Source: Bacilli bacterium (GTDB lineage Bacteria > Bacillota_I > Bacilli_A > ML615J-28 > CAG-698). Taken from it: a stretch of DNA of 64,000 nt. The stretch is taken from contig JAFZWP010000004.1 in NCBI GenBank assembly GCA_017617065.1, positions 1 through 64,000 on the forward strand, given 5' to 3'. Shown one piece after another: positions 54,714 to 63,440 of the stretch. The first letter of the stretch is position 1; every line of letters starts with the position of its first letter. The position numbers were made by a program, and so were the translations under genes. The notes beneath the pieces were generated by a model. It had not been told where the DNA came from. It worked only from the letters and a program-made list of their open reading frames with translations, and did no database searches.

Positions 54714-54719
54714 ATTATA
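54714..54719 (-). promoter_or_regulatory. -10 box of the intracellular CE8 gene
   Basis: TATAAT on the minus strand, 20 bases before the start codon. No clear -35. The 97-base divergent spacer is very A/T rich and has neither the AAACGTTT nor the ACGAAC element. Confidence 0.55.
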
Positions 54720-54791
54720 ACAAATTTATTAATATTTTAAAGTTTAAAAAGACTTTTAAATTTTAAAATGTTAATAAGATCGGAGGATTTT

Positions 54792-56324
54792 ATGGCAAAA
54801 ACAAGTCGAAATATCTTTAAATTGGTTCACGTTAGTTACTTTAGTGCTACGTTTGAACTTGTATGTGAACATCCATATTTTTCTAGTTGGGAATATGATG
54901 TTTATTTAGATGATAAACTAGTATTAAAGAATAACAAGAAAAATGTATTCACATTGTTTAATCTAAAACCTGATACTAGTTATATGGTAAAAGTAGAAAC
55001 TAGTGAATTTGTGGACGTTGTATACATTAAAACACCAGCCCCATCTAAGGTTTATAATGTTTTAGATTATAATATCGATAATTCGGGTAGAAGTTTAGTA
55101 AGCAGTGCTATCCAGGATTTAATTAATAAAGCGGATGTAGATAGTTGCTTATATTTTCCAAAAGGTGTTTATTTAATTACACCTTTGTTTGTGAAATCTA
55201 ATTTAACAATTTATCTAGAAAAAGATGCTGTTTTGCTTGGTGAAGTGGACCGAAATAAGTATCCTATTATTCCTTCACTAATTGAAGATGCCCCAGGCGG
55301 AAGCTGGGAAGGAGTTAGTGCACCAAACTATGCAAGCTTAATTACTGCAATTAACGTTAGGAGTTTTAGTTTAGTAGGAGAAGGTGTAATTGATGGAAAT
55401 GCCCAAAATAGTGATTGGTGGATCAATCATAAAGTTATGAGAGGGGCATGGAGGCCACATGATATCTTTATCAACCGTTCGAGTAATATAGATATTATAG
55501 GTGTTACTGTTAGAAATAGTGCATCGTGGACAATTCATCCATATTATTCTAGTCATTTAAGATTTATAGATCTAAAGATTGAAGCTGATAAATCTAGTCC
55601 AAATACTGATGGAATTGATCCAGAAAGCTCAGATAATGTATTAATTTTAGGAGTTAAGTTTAATACAGGTGATGATTGTATAGCTATAAAATCGGGTAAG
55701 ATTGAAATGGTTAAAGATCATTATAAGCCTACAACAAACGTAATAATTAGAAATTGCTATATGGGTGATGGCCATGGAGGAGTCGTATTTGGCAGTGAAG
55801 CAAGCTGCGGAATTGAGGAAGTTAATGTCAGCAAATGCTATTTTGATGGCACAGATCGGGGCTTTAGAATTAAAACTAGACGTGGTAGAGGAAATAAAGC
55901 AGTTATTAAGAATGTAGTATTTGATAATATTTATATGAATAATGTAGGCAGTGGTTTAGTTATTAATATGTTTTATTATTGTGATGCAGATGGTAAAAGC
56001 GAATATGTACAATCAAAACTAGCCCTACCAGTAGATAACAGAACTCCACATTTAGGAAGCTTTACATTCAAAAATATGCAATTAATTAATACGCGTATTT
56101 GTGCAGGTTACTTTTACGGGTTACCAGAAGCTAAAATTGAAGAGATCAATTTAGAAAATATTAAAGTAACTTATACTGATAAAGATGTAGATAAAGCAAC
56201 TCCGGCTATGATGCTAGATTGTGATGAATTAGCAAAAGGTGGATTCTATTTTAGAAATGTAGATAAAGTAAATATTAAGAATGTAGATATAAATGGCCAA
56301 AATGGCGAAGTATATAATTATTAA
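54792..56324 (+). CDS. GH28 polygalacturonase, probably exo-acting and intracellular
   Basis: Hydrolyses alpha-1,4 linkages of (oligo)galacturonate. The 510-residue protein has an N-terminal beta-sandwich of FN3 type (about 5-82) and a right-handed beta helix (about 90-500) with all GH28 catalytic motifs: NTDGID (271-276), GDDC with Asp294/Asp295, GHGG with His328 and RIK (359-361). The N-terminal FN3-like module is common in exo-polygalacturonases. No signal peptide is found (start MAKTSRNIFK after GGAGG), pointing to action in the cytosol. It heads the GH28-kdgK-kduI-eda-kduD operon. Confidence 0.92.
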   Translation: MAKTSRNIFKLVHVSYFSATFELVCEHPYFSSWEYDVYLDDKLVLKNNKKNVFTLFNLKPDTSYMVKVETSEFVDVVYIKTPAPSKVYNVLDYNIDNSGRSLVSSAIQDLINKADVDSCLYFPKGVYLITPLFVKSNLTIYLEKDAVLLGEVDRNKYPIIPSLIEDAPGGSWEGVSAPNYASLITAINVRSFSLVGEGVIDGNAQNSDWWINHKVMRGAWRPHDIFINRSSNIDIIGVTVRNSASWTIHPYYSSHLRFIDLKIEADKSSPNTDGIDPESSDNVLILGVKFNTGDDCIAIKSGKIEMVKDHYKPTTNVIIRNCYMGDGHGGVVFGSEASCGIEEVNVSKCYFDGTDRGFRIKTRRGRGNKAVIKNVVFDNIYMNNVGSGLVINMFYYCDADGKSEYVQSKLALPVDNRTPHLGSFTFKNMQLINTRICAGYFYGLPEAKIEEINLENIKVTYTDKDVDKATPAMMLDCDELAKGGFYFRNVDKVNIKNVDINGQNGEVYNY

Positions 56325-56334
56325 GGAGACAATT

Positions 56335-57357
56335 ATGAAAAAAGTCGTAACAATGGGTGAAGTAATGCTTAGACTATCACCTGATAACTACAAACGAATT
56401 GTTCAAAGTGATTCATTATCTGTAGAATATGGGGGAGGAGAAGCTAATGTAGCGGTTAGTTTAGCAGCCTTTGGGGAAGATGCTTATTTTGTTACTAAAG
56501 TACCTGCTCATGAAGTAGGACAAGCTGCTATAAATTCACTTCGTAGATTTGGTGTTAATACAGATTATATTGCTAGAGGCGGAGATAGACTTGGTATATA
56601 TTTCTTAGAAACTGGAGCAGGTTTGCGTGCTAGTAAAGTAATATATGACCGCAAACACTCTGCAATATCAGAAGCAAAAGAGTCTGATTTTGATTTTGAT
56701 CAAATATTTAAAGATTGTAGCTGGTTCCATTTCACAGGAATTACACCTGCAATATCTAAAGAAGCAAGAGATTTAACTTTTGCCGCTTTAAAGAAAGCTA
56801 AAGAACATGGCGTAATGGTAAGTTGTGACCTAAATTATAGAGGTAAACTTTGGAGCGTAGATGAAGCAAGAAGCACCATGAGCGAGTTAATGAAATATGT
56901 GGATGTATGCATTGGTAATGAAGAAGATGCGGATAAATGTTTGGGATTCAAACCTGAGGGCACAAGCGTTACTAGTGGTAAGCTTGATCTAGAAGGTTAT
57001 AAAGCTATCTTTAAACAAATGAAAGAAAAATATGGCTTTAAATATATAGCTACATCACTTCGTGAAAGCCATTCGGCTAGTGATAATGGTTGGAGTGGAC
57101 TTTTATATGATGGTAAAGAGTTTTATTTATCACGCCATTATGAAATTAGGATTGTAGATAGGGTTGGTGGAGGAGATAGCTTCGCAGCTGGCCTAATTCA
57201 CTGTCTACTAAATGGAGAAAGTGCCCAAACTGCTATCGATTTTGCAGTTGGTGCTAGTGCGTTAAAGCAAACAATTCCAGGTGATTACAATATGGTATCA
57301 CTAGAAGAAGTATATAAATTAATCAAAGGCGATGCTTCAGGTCGTGTACAAAGATAG
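56335..57357 (+). CDS. kdgK: 2-keto-3-deoxygluconate kinase
   Basis: Phosphorylates KDG to KDPG. The 340-residue PfkB-family protein opens MKKVVTMGEVMLRLSPDNYK and has YGGGEANVAVSLAAFGED near 34, DLNYRGKLW near 170, IGNEEDADKCLG near 197 and the catalytic VDRVGGGDSFAAGLIH near 272. Context decides the substrate: eda follows two genes later and kduI immediately. It is homologous to the kinase at 42030 but in a different operon. Confidence 0.92.
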   Translation: MKKVVTMGEVMLRLSPDNYKRIVQSDSLSVEYGGGEANVAVSLAAFGEDAYFVTKVPAHEVGQAAINSLRRFGVNTDYIARGGDRLGIYFLETGAGLRASKVIYDRKHSAISEAKESDFDFDQIFKDCSWFHFTGITPAISKEARDLTFAALKKAKEHGVMVSCDLNYRGKLWSVDEARSTMSELMKYVDVCIGNEEDADKCLGFKPEGTSVTSGKLDLEGYKAIFKQMKEKYGFKYIATSLRESHSASDNGWSGLLYDGKEFYLSRHYEIRIVDRVGGGDSFAAGLIHCLLNGESAQTAIDFAVGASALKQTIPGDYNMVSLEEVYKLIKGDASGRVQR

Positions 57358-57366
57358 GAGAATAAT

Positions 57367-58203
57367 ATGAAACTAGAAACTAGATACTCAAATCATCCAA
57401 ATGATGTAAAACATTACACAACAAGTGAGTTAAGAGAACATTTCTTAATCGAACAAGTATTTATTCCTAATGAAATTAATTTAGTTTATTCACACAATGA
57501 TCGCATCATTGCTGGGGGCGCAATGCCGATTGATAAACCTTTAAGTTTAGGATCTTGTAAAGAGCTTGCCAGTGATTATTTTCTTGAATTAAGAGAAATG
57601 GGTGTAATCAATATTGGGGGTAAAGGTAAGATTATTTTAGATGGTAAAGAATATGATATGAATTACCAAGATGGCTTATATGCTGGTCGTGGTATTAAAC
57701 AAGTAGAGTTTGTATCGCTTGATGCTAATAACCCAGCAAAGTTTTATATTAACTCAAGCCCCGCTCATAGAAGTTGTCCTACTGTTCATATTCCACTTGA
57801 AAAAGCAAGAAAAGTTCATTTAGGCGAAGCTGAAAACTTAAATGTGCGTACAATTAATCAATATGTTCATCCTGCTGTATGCGAAAGCTGTCAACTAGTT
57901 ATGGGAATGACAATTTTAGCACCAGGTAGTGTATGGAATACAATGCCATGTCACACACATGAAAGAAGAATGGAAGTATATTTATATTTCAATTTAACTG
58001 AAAATGATTTTGTATGTCATTTCATGGGTCAAGGTGATGAAACTAGACATATTTTAATGCACAATGAACAAGCTGTAATTTCTCCAAGTTGGTCAATTCA
58101 TTCAGGCTGTGCAACTCGTAATTATATATTTATTTGGGGAATGTGTGGTGAAAACCAAACATTTACCGATATGGATGATATTTTAAATAAGGATTTAAAA
58201 TAA
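57367..58203 (+). CDS. kduI: 5-keto-4-deoxyuronate isomerase
   Basis: Converts 5-keto-4-deoxyuronate, formed from unsaturated uronate, to 2,5-diketo-3-deoxygluconate. The 278-residue double-cupin protein begins METRYSNHP-like (MKLETRYSNHPNDVKHY) and has the zinc-binding motif MPCHTHERRMEVYLYF near 197, RHILMHNEQAVISPSWSIHSG near 228 and FIWGMCGENQ near the end. The length is standard. Its substrate comes from the lyase and GH105 branch. The stop overlaps eda by one base. Confidence 0.97.
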   Translation: MKLETRYSNHPNDVKHYTTSELREHFLIEQVFIPNEINLVYSHNDRIIAGGAMPIDKPLSLGSCKELASDYFLELREMGVINIGGKGKIILDGKEYDMNYQDGLYAGRGIKQVEFVSLDANNPAKFYINSSPAHRSCPTVHIPLEKARKVHLGEAENLNVRTINQYVHPAVCESCQLVMGMTILAPGSVWNTMPCHTHERRMEVYLYFNLTENDFVCHFMGQGDETRHILMHNEQAVISPSWSIHSGCATRNYIFIWGMCGENQTFTDMDDILNKDLK

Positions 58204-58814
58204 TGAACGTATTAGAACAAATTAAAGATATAAAACTTGTTCCAGTTGTTACTTTTAAAAATATTGAAGAAGTGTCTCCAATTCTAGATGCTTTAGTAGC
58301 TGGCGATGTAAACTGTGCAGAAATTTGTTTTAGAACAGAGTGCGCAAAAGACGCTATTAAACTAGCAATCAACAATTATCCAAATATGTTAATTGGAGCA
58401 GGAACTGTTATTAATAAAACACAAGCGCTAGATGCCATTAAATTAGGTGTAAAATTTATTGTATCACCAGGATTTAGTGAAGATGTATATCTTGCATGTT
58501 TTGAAAACAATGTACCATACTTACCAGGAGTAGTCACACCTACTGAAATAATGAATGCAATAGATCACAAGATTAGCGTAGTAAAATTCTTTCCAGCTGG
58601 TGTATATGGTGGCTTAAAAGCCATTAATGCATTAGGCGCTGCCTTTCCTCAAGTAAAATTTATGCCAACTGGTGGAGTTGATAATAATAATTTAGCGGAA
58701 TTTGTATCAAATAATAAAGTTTGGGCATGCGGAGGAAGCTGGTTAGTTAAAGGAAATAGTGAAGAGATTAAAAATATATGCTTACAAGCAAGAAAGATAG
58801 TTAAAGGAGAATAA
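58203..58814 (+). CDS. eda: KDPG/KHG aldolase
   Basis: Splits 2-keto-3-deoxy-6-phosphogluconate into pyruvate and glyceraldehyde-3-phosphate. The 203-residue class I aldolase has KLVPVVTFKNIEEV near 9, AEICFRTECAKDAI near 40, GAGTVINKTQA near 65, the SPGFSEDV segment, and the Schiff-base Lys in VVKFFPAG near 129, followed by MPTGGVDNNNL. It is the last step of the KduI-KduD-KdgK route. The start overlaps the kduI stop (TAATG), so translation is coupled. Confidence 0.95.
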   Translation: MNVLEQIKDIKLVPVVTFKNIEEVSPILDALVAGDVNCAEICFRTECAKDAIKLAINNYPNMLIGAGTVINKTQALDAIKLGVKFIVSPGFSEDVYLACFENNVPYLPGVVTPTEIMNAIDHKISVVKFFPAGVYGGLKAINALGAAFPQVKFMPTGGVDNNNLAEFVSNNKVWACGGSWLVKGNSEEIKNICLQARKIVKGE

Positions 58815-58815
58815 A

Positions 58816-59595
58816 ATGATTAATTTTAGATTAGATGGTAAAGTTGCATTAATTACAGGAGCATCTTATGGAATCGGTTTTGCCATTGCAAAAGGATTTA
58901 GTGAAGCTGGTGCTACAATTTGTTTTAATGATATTAATCAAGAATTAGTTGATAAAGGGTTAAAAGCATACGAGGAAGTTGGTATTAAAGCTCATGGTTA
59001 TGTGTGTGATGTAACTTGCGAGGATGCTGTTAACGAACTTGTGAAGAAAATTGAAGAAGAAGTTGGTGTTATTGATATTTTAGTTAATAATGCAGGAATT
59101 ATTAAACGTATTCCAATGATTGAAATGGCTGCATCAGATTTTAGAAAAGTAATCGATGTAGATTTAAATGCCCCATTTATCGTATCAAAAGCTGTTATTC
59201 CTTCAATGATCAAAAAAGGCCATGGTAAAATCATTAACATTTGTTCAATGATGTCAGAACTTGGAAGAGAAACTGTATCAGCTTACGCTGCTGCTAAAGG
59301 CGGACTAAAGATGTTAACTAGAAATATTGCATCAGAATATGGTGAATACAATATCCAATGCAATGGTATTGGCCCTGGTTATATTGAAACTCCTCAAACT
59401 GCACCTCTAAGAGTAGAGGGACATCCATTTAATAGTTTTATTATCTCAAAAACTCCAGCTGCAAGATGGGGAAAAACTGATGATTTAATGGGCCCTGCTA
59501 TCTTTTTAGCAAGTGATGCATCTAATTTTGTTAATGGCCATATCTTATACGTAGATGGTGGAATATTAGCTTATATCGGAAAACAACCTAAATAA
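58816..59595 (+). CDS. kduD: 2-deoxy-D-gluconate 3-dehydrogenase / DKI reductase
   Basis: Reduces 2,5-diketo-3-deoxygluconate to KDG. The 259-residue SDR has the cofactor motif ALITGASYGIGFAIAKGF near 11, NNAGIIKR near 90, catalytic Ser in NICSMMSELG and YAAAKGGLKML near 155 (Tyr and Lys), and the C-terminal VDGGILAYIGKQP. It belongs to the gluconate 5-dehydrogenase/KduD group; the kduI and eda neighbours favour KduD. It ends the operon. No terminator hairpin is seen in the 174-base gap that follows. Confidence 0.9.
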   Translation: MINFRLDGKVALITGASYGIGFAIAKGFSEAGATICFNDINQELVDKGLKAYEEVGIKAHGYVCDVTCEDAVNELVKKIEEEVGVIDILVNNAGIIKRIPMIEMAASDFRKVIDVDLNAPFIVSKAVIPSMIKKGHGKIINICSMMSELGRETVSAYAAAKGGLKMLTRNIASEYGEYNIQCNGIGPGYIETPQTAPLRVEGHPFNSFIISKTPAARWGKTDDLMGPAIFLASDASNFVNGHILYVDGGILAYIGKQPK

Positions 59596-59636
59596 AAAAA
59601 AGAAGAATTTATCTAACAAATTTAAATAAATAAATT

Positions 59637-59662
59637 AACGTTTTGCATTGACTGAAAACGTT
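59637..59662. repeat. Inverted repeat AACGTTTT-N10-AAAACGTT around the -35 box
   Basis: 8-bp arms AACGTTTT (59637-59644) and AAAACGTT (59655-59662) flank the -35 of the transporter promoter. Candidate double operator of a LacI-type regulator. Confidence 0.55.
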
Positions 59663-59676
59663 TGTTGTGTTAAAAT
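59648..59676 (+). promoter_or_regulatory. Transporter-operon promoter with the same spacer operator as at 30556
   Basis: TTGACT (59648-59653), 17-bp spacer GAAAACGTTTGTTGTGT, TAAAAT (59671-59676). AAACGTTT lies 2 bases after the -35 box, nearly the same place as in the 30556 promoter. The segment TGAAAACGTTTGTT is close to a CcpA cre consensus. Confidence 0.75.
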
Positions 59677-59694
59677 GGTTTGTAAATAAGTAAA

Positions 59695-59723
59695 TATACG
59701 AACGTAGTATGTATATACGAACG
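59695..59723. promoter_or_regulatory. Direct repeat TATACGAACG downstream of the transporter promoter
   Basis: Two exact copies at 59695-59704 and 59714-59723, 19 bp apart, that is about two helical turns. They contain the ACGAAC half-site of the palindrome at 30599-30623 and lie at a similar distance from the start site. Candidate binding site for the same regulator. Confidence 0.6.
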
Positions 59724-59769
59724 AAAGTTTATTATGTCTACCATATGACAATCTAGAAAGGATTAATCT

Positions 59770-60852
59770 ATGTCAAATCTAGTTTTAAAAGGAATCAATA
59801 AAGTATATCCAAATGGTTTTCAAGCTGTTTATGATTTTAACTTAGAAATTAAAGATGGAGAATTCATCGTACTTGTAGGGCCTAGTGGCTGCGGAAAGAG
59901 TACGACTTTAAGAATGATCGCTGGACTTGAAGACATTACTAAAGGTGACTTTTATATTGATGGAAAGTTAGCTAATATGTTATCACCTCGTCAAAGAGGA
60001 GTAGCGATGGTATTCCAAAGCTATGCTTTATATCCTAACTTAACAGTTTATGAAAATATTGGATTTGGTCTTGAATTACTTGGAATTGATGAAGAAGTAA
60101 TCGAACAAAAAGTAATTAAAACAGCTAAGATTTTAGGACTAGAAGAATACTTAGATCGTAAGCCAAGAGAGTTATCAGGTGGACAACGTCAAAGAGTAGC
60201 CGTAGGTAGAGCAATTATTAGACACGTTGATGTATTCTTGATGGATGAACCATTATCAAATCTAGATGCTAAACAACGTGTAACAATGAGATCAGAAATT
60301 ATCGATATTCATCGTAAGATTGGCGCTACAACGATTTATGTAACGCATGATCAAACAGAAGCTATGACAATGGCTGATAGAATCGTAGTTATGAAAGATG
60401 GCTATATTCAACAAGTCGGTACACCATACGAACTATATTTTAGTCCAGTAAATGTATTCGTAGCGGGATTTATTGGTGAACCACCAATGAATTTTGTTAA
60501 GGGTGAAGTCAATGATAACGTATTAGATTTAAATCAAACTGATGTTAATATTCCTCTTAACAATTTCGAATCAGTTAAGAATCATAAAAATGTTATCTTT
60601 GGCTTTAGACCAGAAGCAGCAATTCTAGAAAAACATGTTAAGGATGAAGAAGGTATCATGATTGAAGCAATAGTAGAAGTAAGTGAATTACTTGGTGATA
60701 ATACTAATGTTTATGCTAAGATTGGTGATAATAATATCGTTATTAAGATTGATCCACATGATACACCTAATATGGGAGATACTATTAGATTCTTAATTCC
60801 ATATAATTCAATGTATTTCTTTGATCAAGAAGATGAAAAGGTAATTAAATAA
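59770..60852 (+). CDS. Sugar ABC transporter ATP-binding protein (MsmX/UgpC type)
   Basis: Energises oligosaccharide import. The 360-residue protein has Walker A VGPSGCGKSTTLRM near 36, Q-loop VFQSYALYPNLTVYENI near 80, signature LSGGQRQRVAVGRA near 134, Walker B VFLMDEPLSNLD near 154 and the H-loop VTHDQTEAMTMADR near 190. A C-terminal TOBE domain (about 235-355) matches MsmX/UgpC proteins, which can serve several CUT1 transporters. It is the first gene of the importer operon, directly after the two candidate operators. Confidence 0.95.
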   Translation: MSNLVLKGINKVYPNGFQAVYDFNLEIKDGEFIVLVGPSGCGKSTTLRMIAGLEDITKGDFYIDGKLANMLSPRQRGVAMVFQSYALYPNLTVYENIGFGLELLGIDEEVIEQKVIKTAKILGLEEYLDRKPRELSGGQRQRVAVGRAIIRHVDVFLMDEPLSNLDAKQRVTMRSEIIDIHRKIGATTIYVTHDQTEAMTMADRIVVMKDGYIQQVGTPYELYFSPVNVFVAGFIGEPPMNFVKGEVNDNVLDLNQTDVNIPLNNFESVKNHKNVIFGFRPEAAILEKHVKDEEGIMIEAIVEVSELLGDNTNVYAKIGDNNIVIKIDPHDTPNMGDTIRFLIPYNSMYFFDQEDEKVIK

Positions 60853-60861
60853 TTAAAAATT

Positions 60862-61455
60862 ATGAAAAAAGGATTATCGATTAGAGGATATCGAGCAATT
60901 GATATTGGTATATTTAGCGTAATCTTATTCTTAATTGAATTCTTTGCTACCTATTTTACTAATAATATATTTACGATATCTTTATTAATTCCAATTGTAT
61001 TAATTGTATTAATGCGATGGGGATTATATGCATCTATTACTATTGTAATTGGATCAGTTGCATATGTGTATGCAATATCATTACATAGCGATGGAATAAC
61101 TTATAAAAACTATTTAGTCTATATTTTAGGTAATCTATTAATCTTAATAAACATGTTATGGTTTATTAAAGGTAAAGTTAAAGTAAAAAAGAATTTATTT
61201 ATATCAATTGGTTATGTAGTTAGTGCCTTTTTATTAATAGAACTAGGCAAAACTATATTTTCTGTCATATTTTTAGGCGGAGATTTCATAAGAATCTTAA
61301 TTGGATTCTTAGGAAGTGATGCCTTAAATGTAGCGATCGGATTAGTAATTATATTAATTGCTAGACTTCAAAATGGTATTTTTGAAGATCAAATCGCTTA
61401 CATTAAAAGAATAAAAGAAGAAACGGAGGGGGAAAGCAATGAAATTCCAACTTGA
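60862..61455 (+). CDS. Uncharacterised integral membrane protein of the importer operon
   Basis: A 197-residue protein with about six hydrophobic segments (for example IFSVILFLIEFFATYF, ISLLIPIVLIVLMRWGLYA and LNVAIGLVIILIARLQNG) and a short charged C-terminal tail. Size and topology resemble S components of ECF transporters, but I see no diagnostic motif. It lies between the ATPase and the LplB-type permease and overlaps the latter by 17 bases, so it is coexpressed with the importer. It could be an accessory subunit or an unrelated passenger. Confidence 0.6.
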   Translation: MKKGLSIRGYRAIDIGIFSVILFLIEFFATYFTNNIFTISLLIPIVLIVLMRWGLYASITIVIGSVAYVYAISLHSDGITYKNYLVYILGNLLILINMLWFIKGKVKVKKNLFISIGYVVSAFLLIELGKTIFSVIFLGGDFIRILIGFLGSDALNVAIGLVIILIARLQNGIFEDQIAYIKRIKEETEGESNEIPT

Positions 61456-62491
61456 TGAACATATTAAGTTAGATCAAGAGACTAATAAGTATGTCATGGA
61501 TAAAGAGCAAGTTGTTCGCGATAACGTTGAGAAAGATCATTGGAAAATTGTTCTTAGAACAATTTTGAAAGATTGGCGTTTATACTTGATGCTTGTTCCG
61601 ATGCTGTTCATTTTTATTTGTTGGCGATATCTACCAATGTATGAATTGCTTACAGCCTTTAAGTCTAACTTAAATGGAGCAGCAGTTAGTGCAAGTGACC
61701 AATACTTTAATGGTTTTGCTAATTTCCAAACAGTTTTATTTGGTGGATATAGTTCAAAGTTTTGGATGGCTTTTAGAAATACATTTGTTTTAAGTTTCTA
61801 TGGATTATTATTTGGCTTTCCTGTGCCAATCGTAATCGCTTTATTCTTCAATGAAATTAAATCAAATGCTTATCGTAGTGTATTACAAGTATTAACATAC
61901 TTACCAAAATTTATCTCAATTGTAGTTATGACTACACTTGTATGGTTATTATTATCAGGAGCTAACACAGTTGTAGGTGGAAGCGCTGGTGTAGTTGCTC
62001 AACTACTAGCTAAACTCGGCTTAGTAGAAAAAGAAGTAACTGAAGCTGGTATGATGTATAATGCTCAATATTTTAGACCAGTTTACATAATTTCAGGTAT
62101 TTGGGAAGGTGCAGGCTATGGCTCAATTGTATATTTTGCTGCTGTTATAGCAATAAACCCAACAAGTTATGAAGCTGCTCAAATCGATGGAGCTGGTAAA
62201 ATGGCACAAATGAGATATGTAGTATTACCTGCGATGTTATCTACAATCGTAATTATGTTAATCGTTCGTATTGGATCATTACTATCAATTGGATACGAAC
62301 AAGTAATTCTACTTAAAACTACTTATACAGAAGTTACTGCTCAAGTAGTATCAACTCTAGCCCTCGATTGGCAAGAGAGTGGTTTAGCATTTTCAACAGT
62401 TCCAGAATTTGTAAATAACATTACAAGTATGGTACTAGTAATTGGTGCTAACCTAATTAGTAAGAAAGCAACGGATACTTCGTTATACTAG
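61439..62491 (+). CDS. ABC permease, LplB type
   Basis: A 350-residue CUT1-family permease with six membrane segments after a charged N-terminus of about 45 residues. LplB-like features are the long first loop with PMYELLTAFKS, and the EAA motif for ATPase contact, YEAAQIDGAGKMAQMRYVVLPAM near 240. It pairs with the LplC-type permease 8 bases downstream. LplB/LplC systems import oligogalacturonides or related poly-uronides and other glycans; the surrounding pectin genes support the former. GGAGGGGG precedes the start. Confidence 0.9.
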   Translation: MKFQLDEHIKLDQETNKYVMDKEQVVRDNVEKDHWKIVLRTILKDWRLYLMLVPMLFIFICWRYLPMYELLTAFKSNLNGAAVSASDQYFNGFANFQTVLFGGYSSKFWMAFRNTFVLSFYGLLFGFPVPIVIALFFNEIKSNAYRSVLQVLTYLPKFISIVVMTTLVWLLLSGANTVVGGSAGVVAQLLAKLGLVEKEVTEAGMMYNAQYFRPVYIISGIWEGAGYGSIVYFAAVIAINPTSYEAAQIDGAGKMAQMRYVVLPAMLSTIVIMLIVRIGSLLSIGYEQVILLKTTYTEVTAQVVSTLALDWQESGLAFSTVPEFVNNITSMVLVIGANLISKKATDTSLY

Positions 62492-62499
62492 GTGATAAT

Positions 62500-63399
62500 A
62501 TGAAACGTAGATTAGAAGTATCAGAACTAATATTTAAGATTTTAGCGTATACATTGCTTACAGCCTTCGCAATTTGTTGCTTGTATCCATTCATATACGC
62601 TATATCATCAGCCATCTCTGGAAGGGATGTAGTAGATAACAATGCAATTATCTTACTTCCTAAAGATATTCAGTTTGCAGCATTCGCCGAAATCTTTAAG
62701 AATAATGCTTTCTGGATTAGTTATGCTAACACATTATTCTTAACATTCTATGGAACTGTATTTTCACTGTTTGTAGCAATACTAGGTGGATATGCTTTAA
62801 GTAAGAAGAGATTATTATTTAGAAAAGGTTTCAACTTTATTTTAGTATTCACAATGTGGTTCTCAGCAGGTGTTGTTCCTCAATACCTAAATTATAAAAA
62901 GACTTTAACAGTATTTAATAGTATCGGTATTCAAGATACTAAATGGATGATTGTTATTGCCATGGGTATGGCAGCAATGAACATAATTTTGTTGAGAAAT
63001 GCATTTGAAGGCGTTCCTTCAGAAATTGAAGAAGCAGCCATAGTCGATGGAGCTACTGAGCTTCAAGTATTGACTAAAGTTTATGTTCCAATGAGTAAGT
63101 CAACAATTGCAACTGTCGGCTTGTTCTTCGGAATTTCTAGGTGGAATGGTTATTATTGGGCACAAAGAATGATTCCAGCAAATCATTCGTTCGAATGGCC
63201 ATTACAAGTTTATATCCGTAGATATCTAGAAGATAACATTTGGAATTCAGACCAAGGAGCAATAAACGTAGAAGTTTACTCTTTGAATTCAATTGTTTAT
63301 ACGATGGTTATCTGTGCGATAATTCCAATTTTGATTATTTACCCTTATATCCAAAAGTATTTTGCAAAAGGCGTAAATATGGGTGGTGTAAAGGAATAA
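62500..63399 (+). CDS. ABC permease, LplC/YtcP type
   Basis: A 299-residue partner permease with six membrane segments. The EAA loop is EIEEAAIVDGATELQVLTKVYVPMSK near residue 175 and the C-terminus ends in YIQKYFAKGVNMGGVKE, characteristic of the LplC/YtcP group. It forms the heterodimeric channel with the LplB-type gene. The binding lipoprotein gene follows 41 bases later. Confidence 0.92.
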   Translation: MKRRLEVSELIFKILAYTLLTAFAICCLYPFIYAISSAISGRDVVDNNAIILLPKDIQFAAFAEIFKNNAFWISYANTLFLTFYGTVFSLFVAILGGYALSKKRLLFRKGFNFILVFTMWFSAGVVPQYLNYKKTLTVFNSIGIQDTKWMIVIAMGMAAMNIILLRNAFEGVPSEIEEAAIVDGATELQVLTKVYVPMSKSTIATVGLFFGISRWNGYYWAQRMIPANHSFEWPLQVYIRRYLEDNIWNSDQGAINVEVYSLNSIVYTMVICAIIPILIIYPYIQKYFAKGVNMGGVKE

Positions 63400-63440
63400 T
63401 ATAAAAAAGAATAAAGGAAAAAAGAGGAGGAAATTATTAA

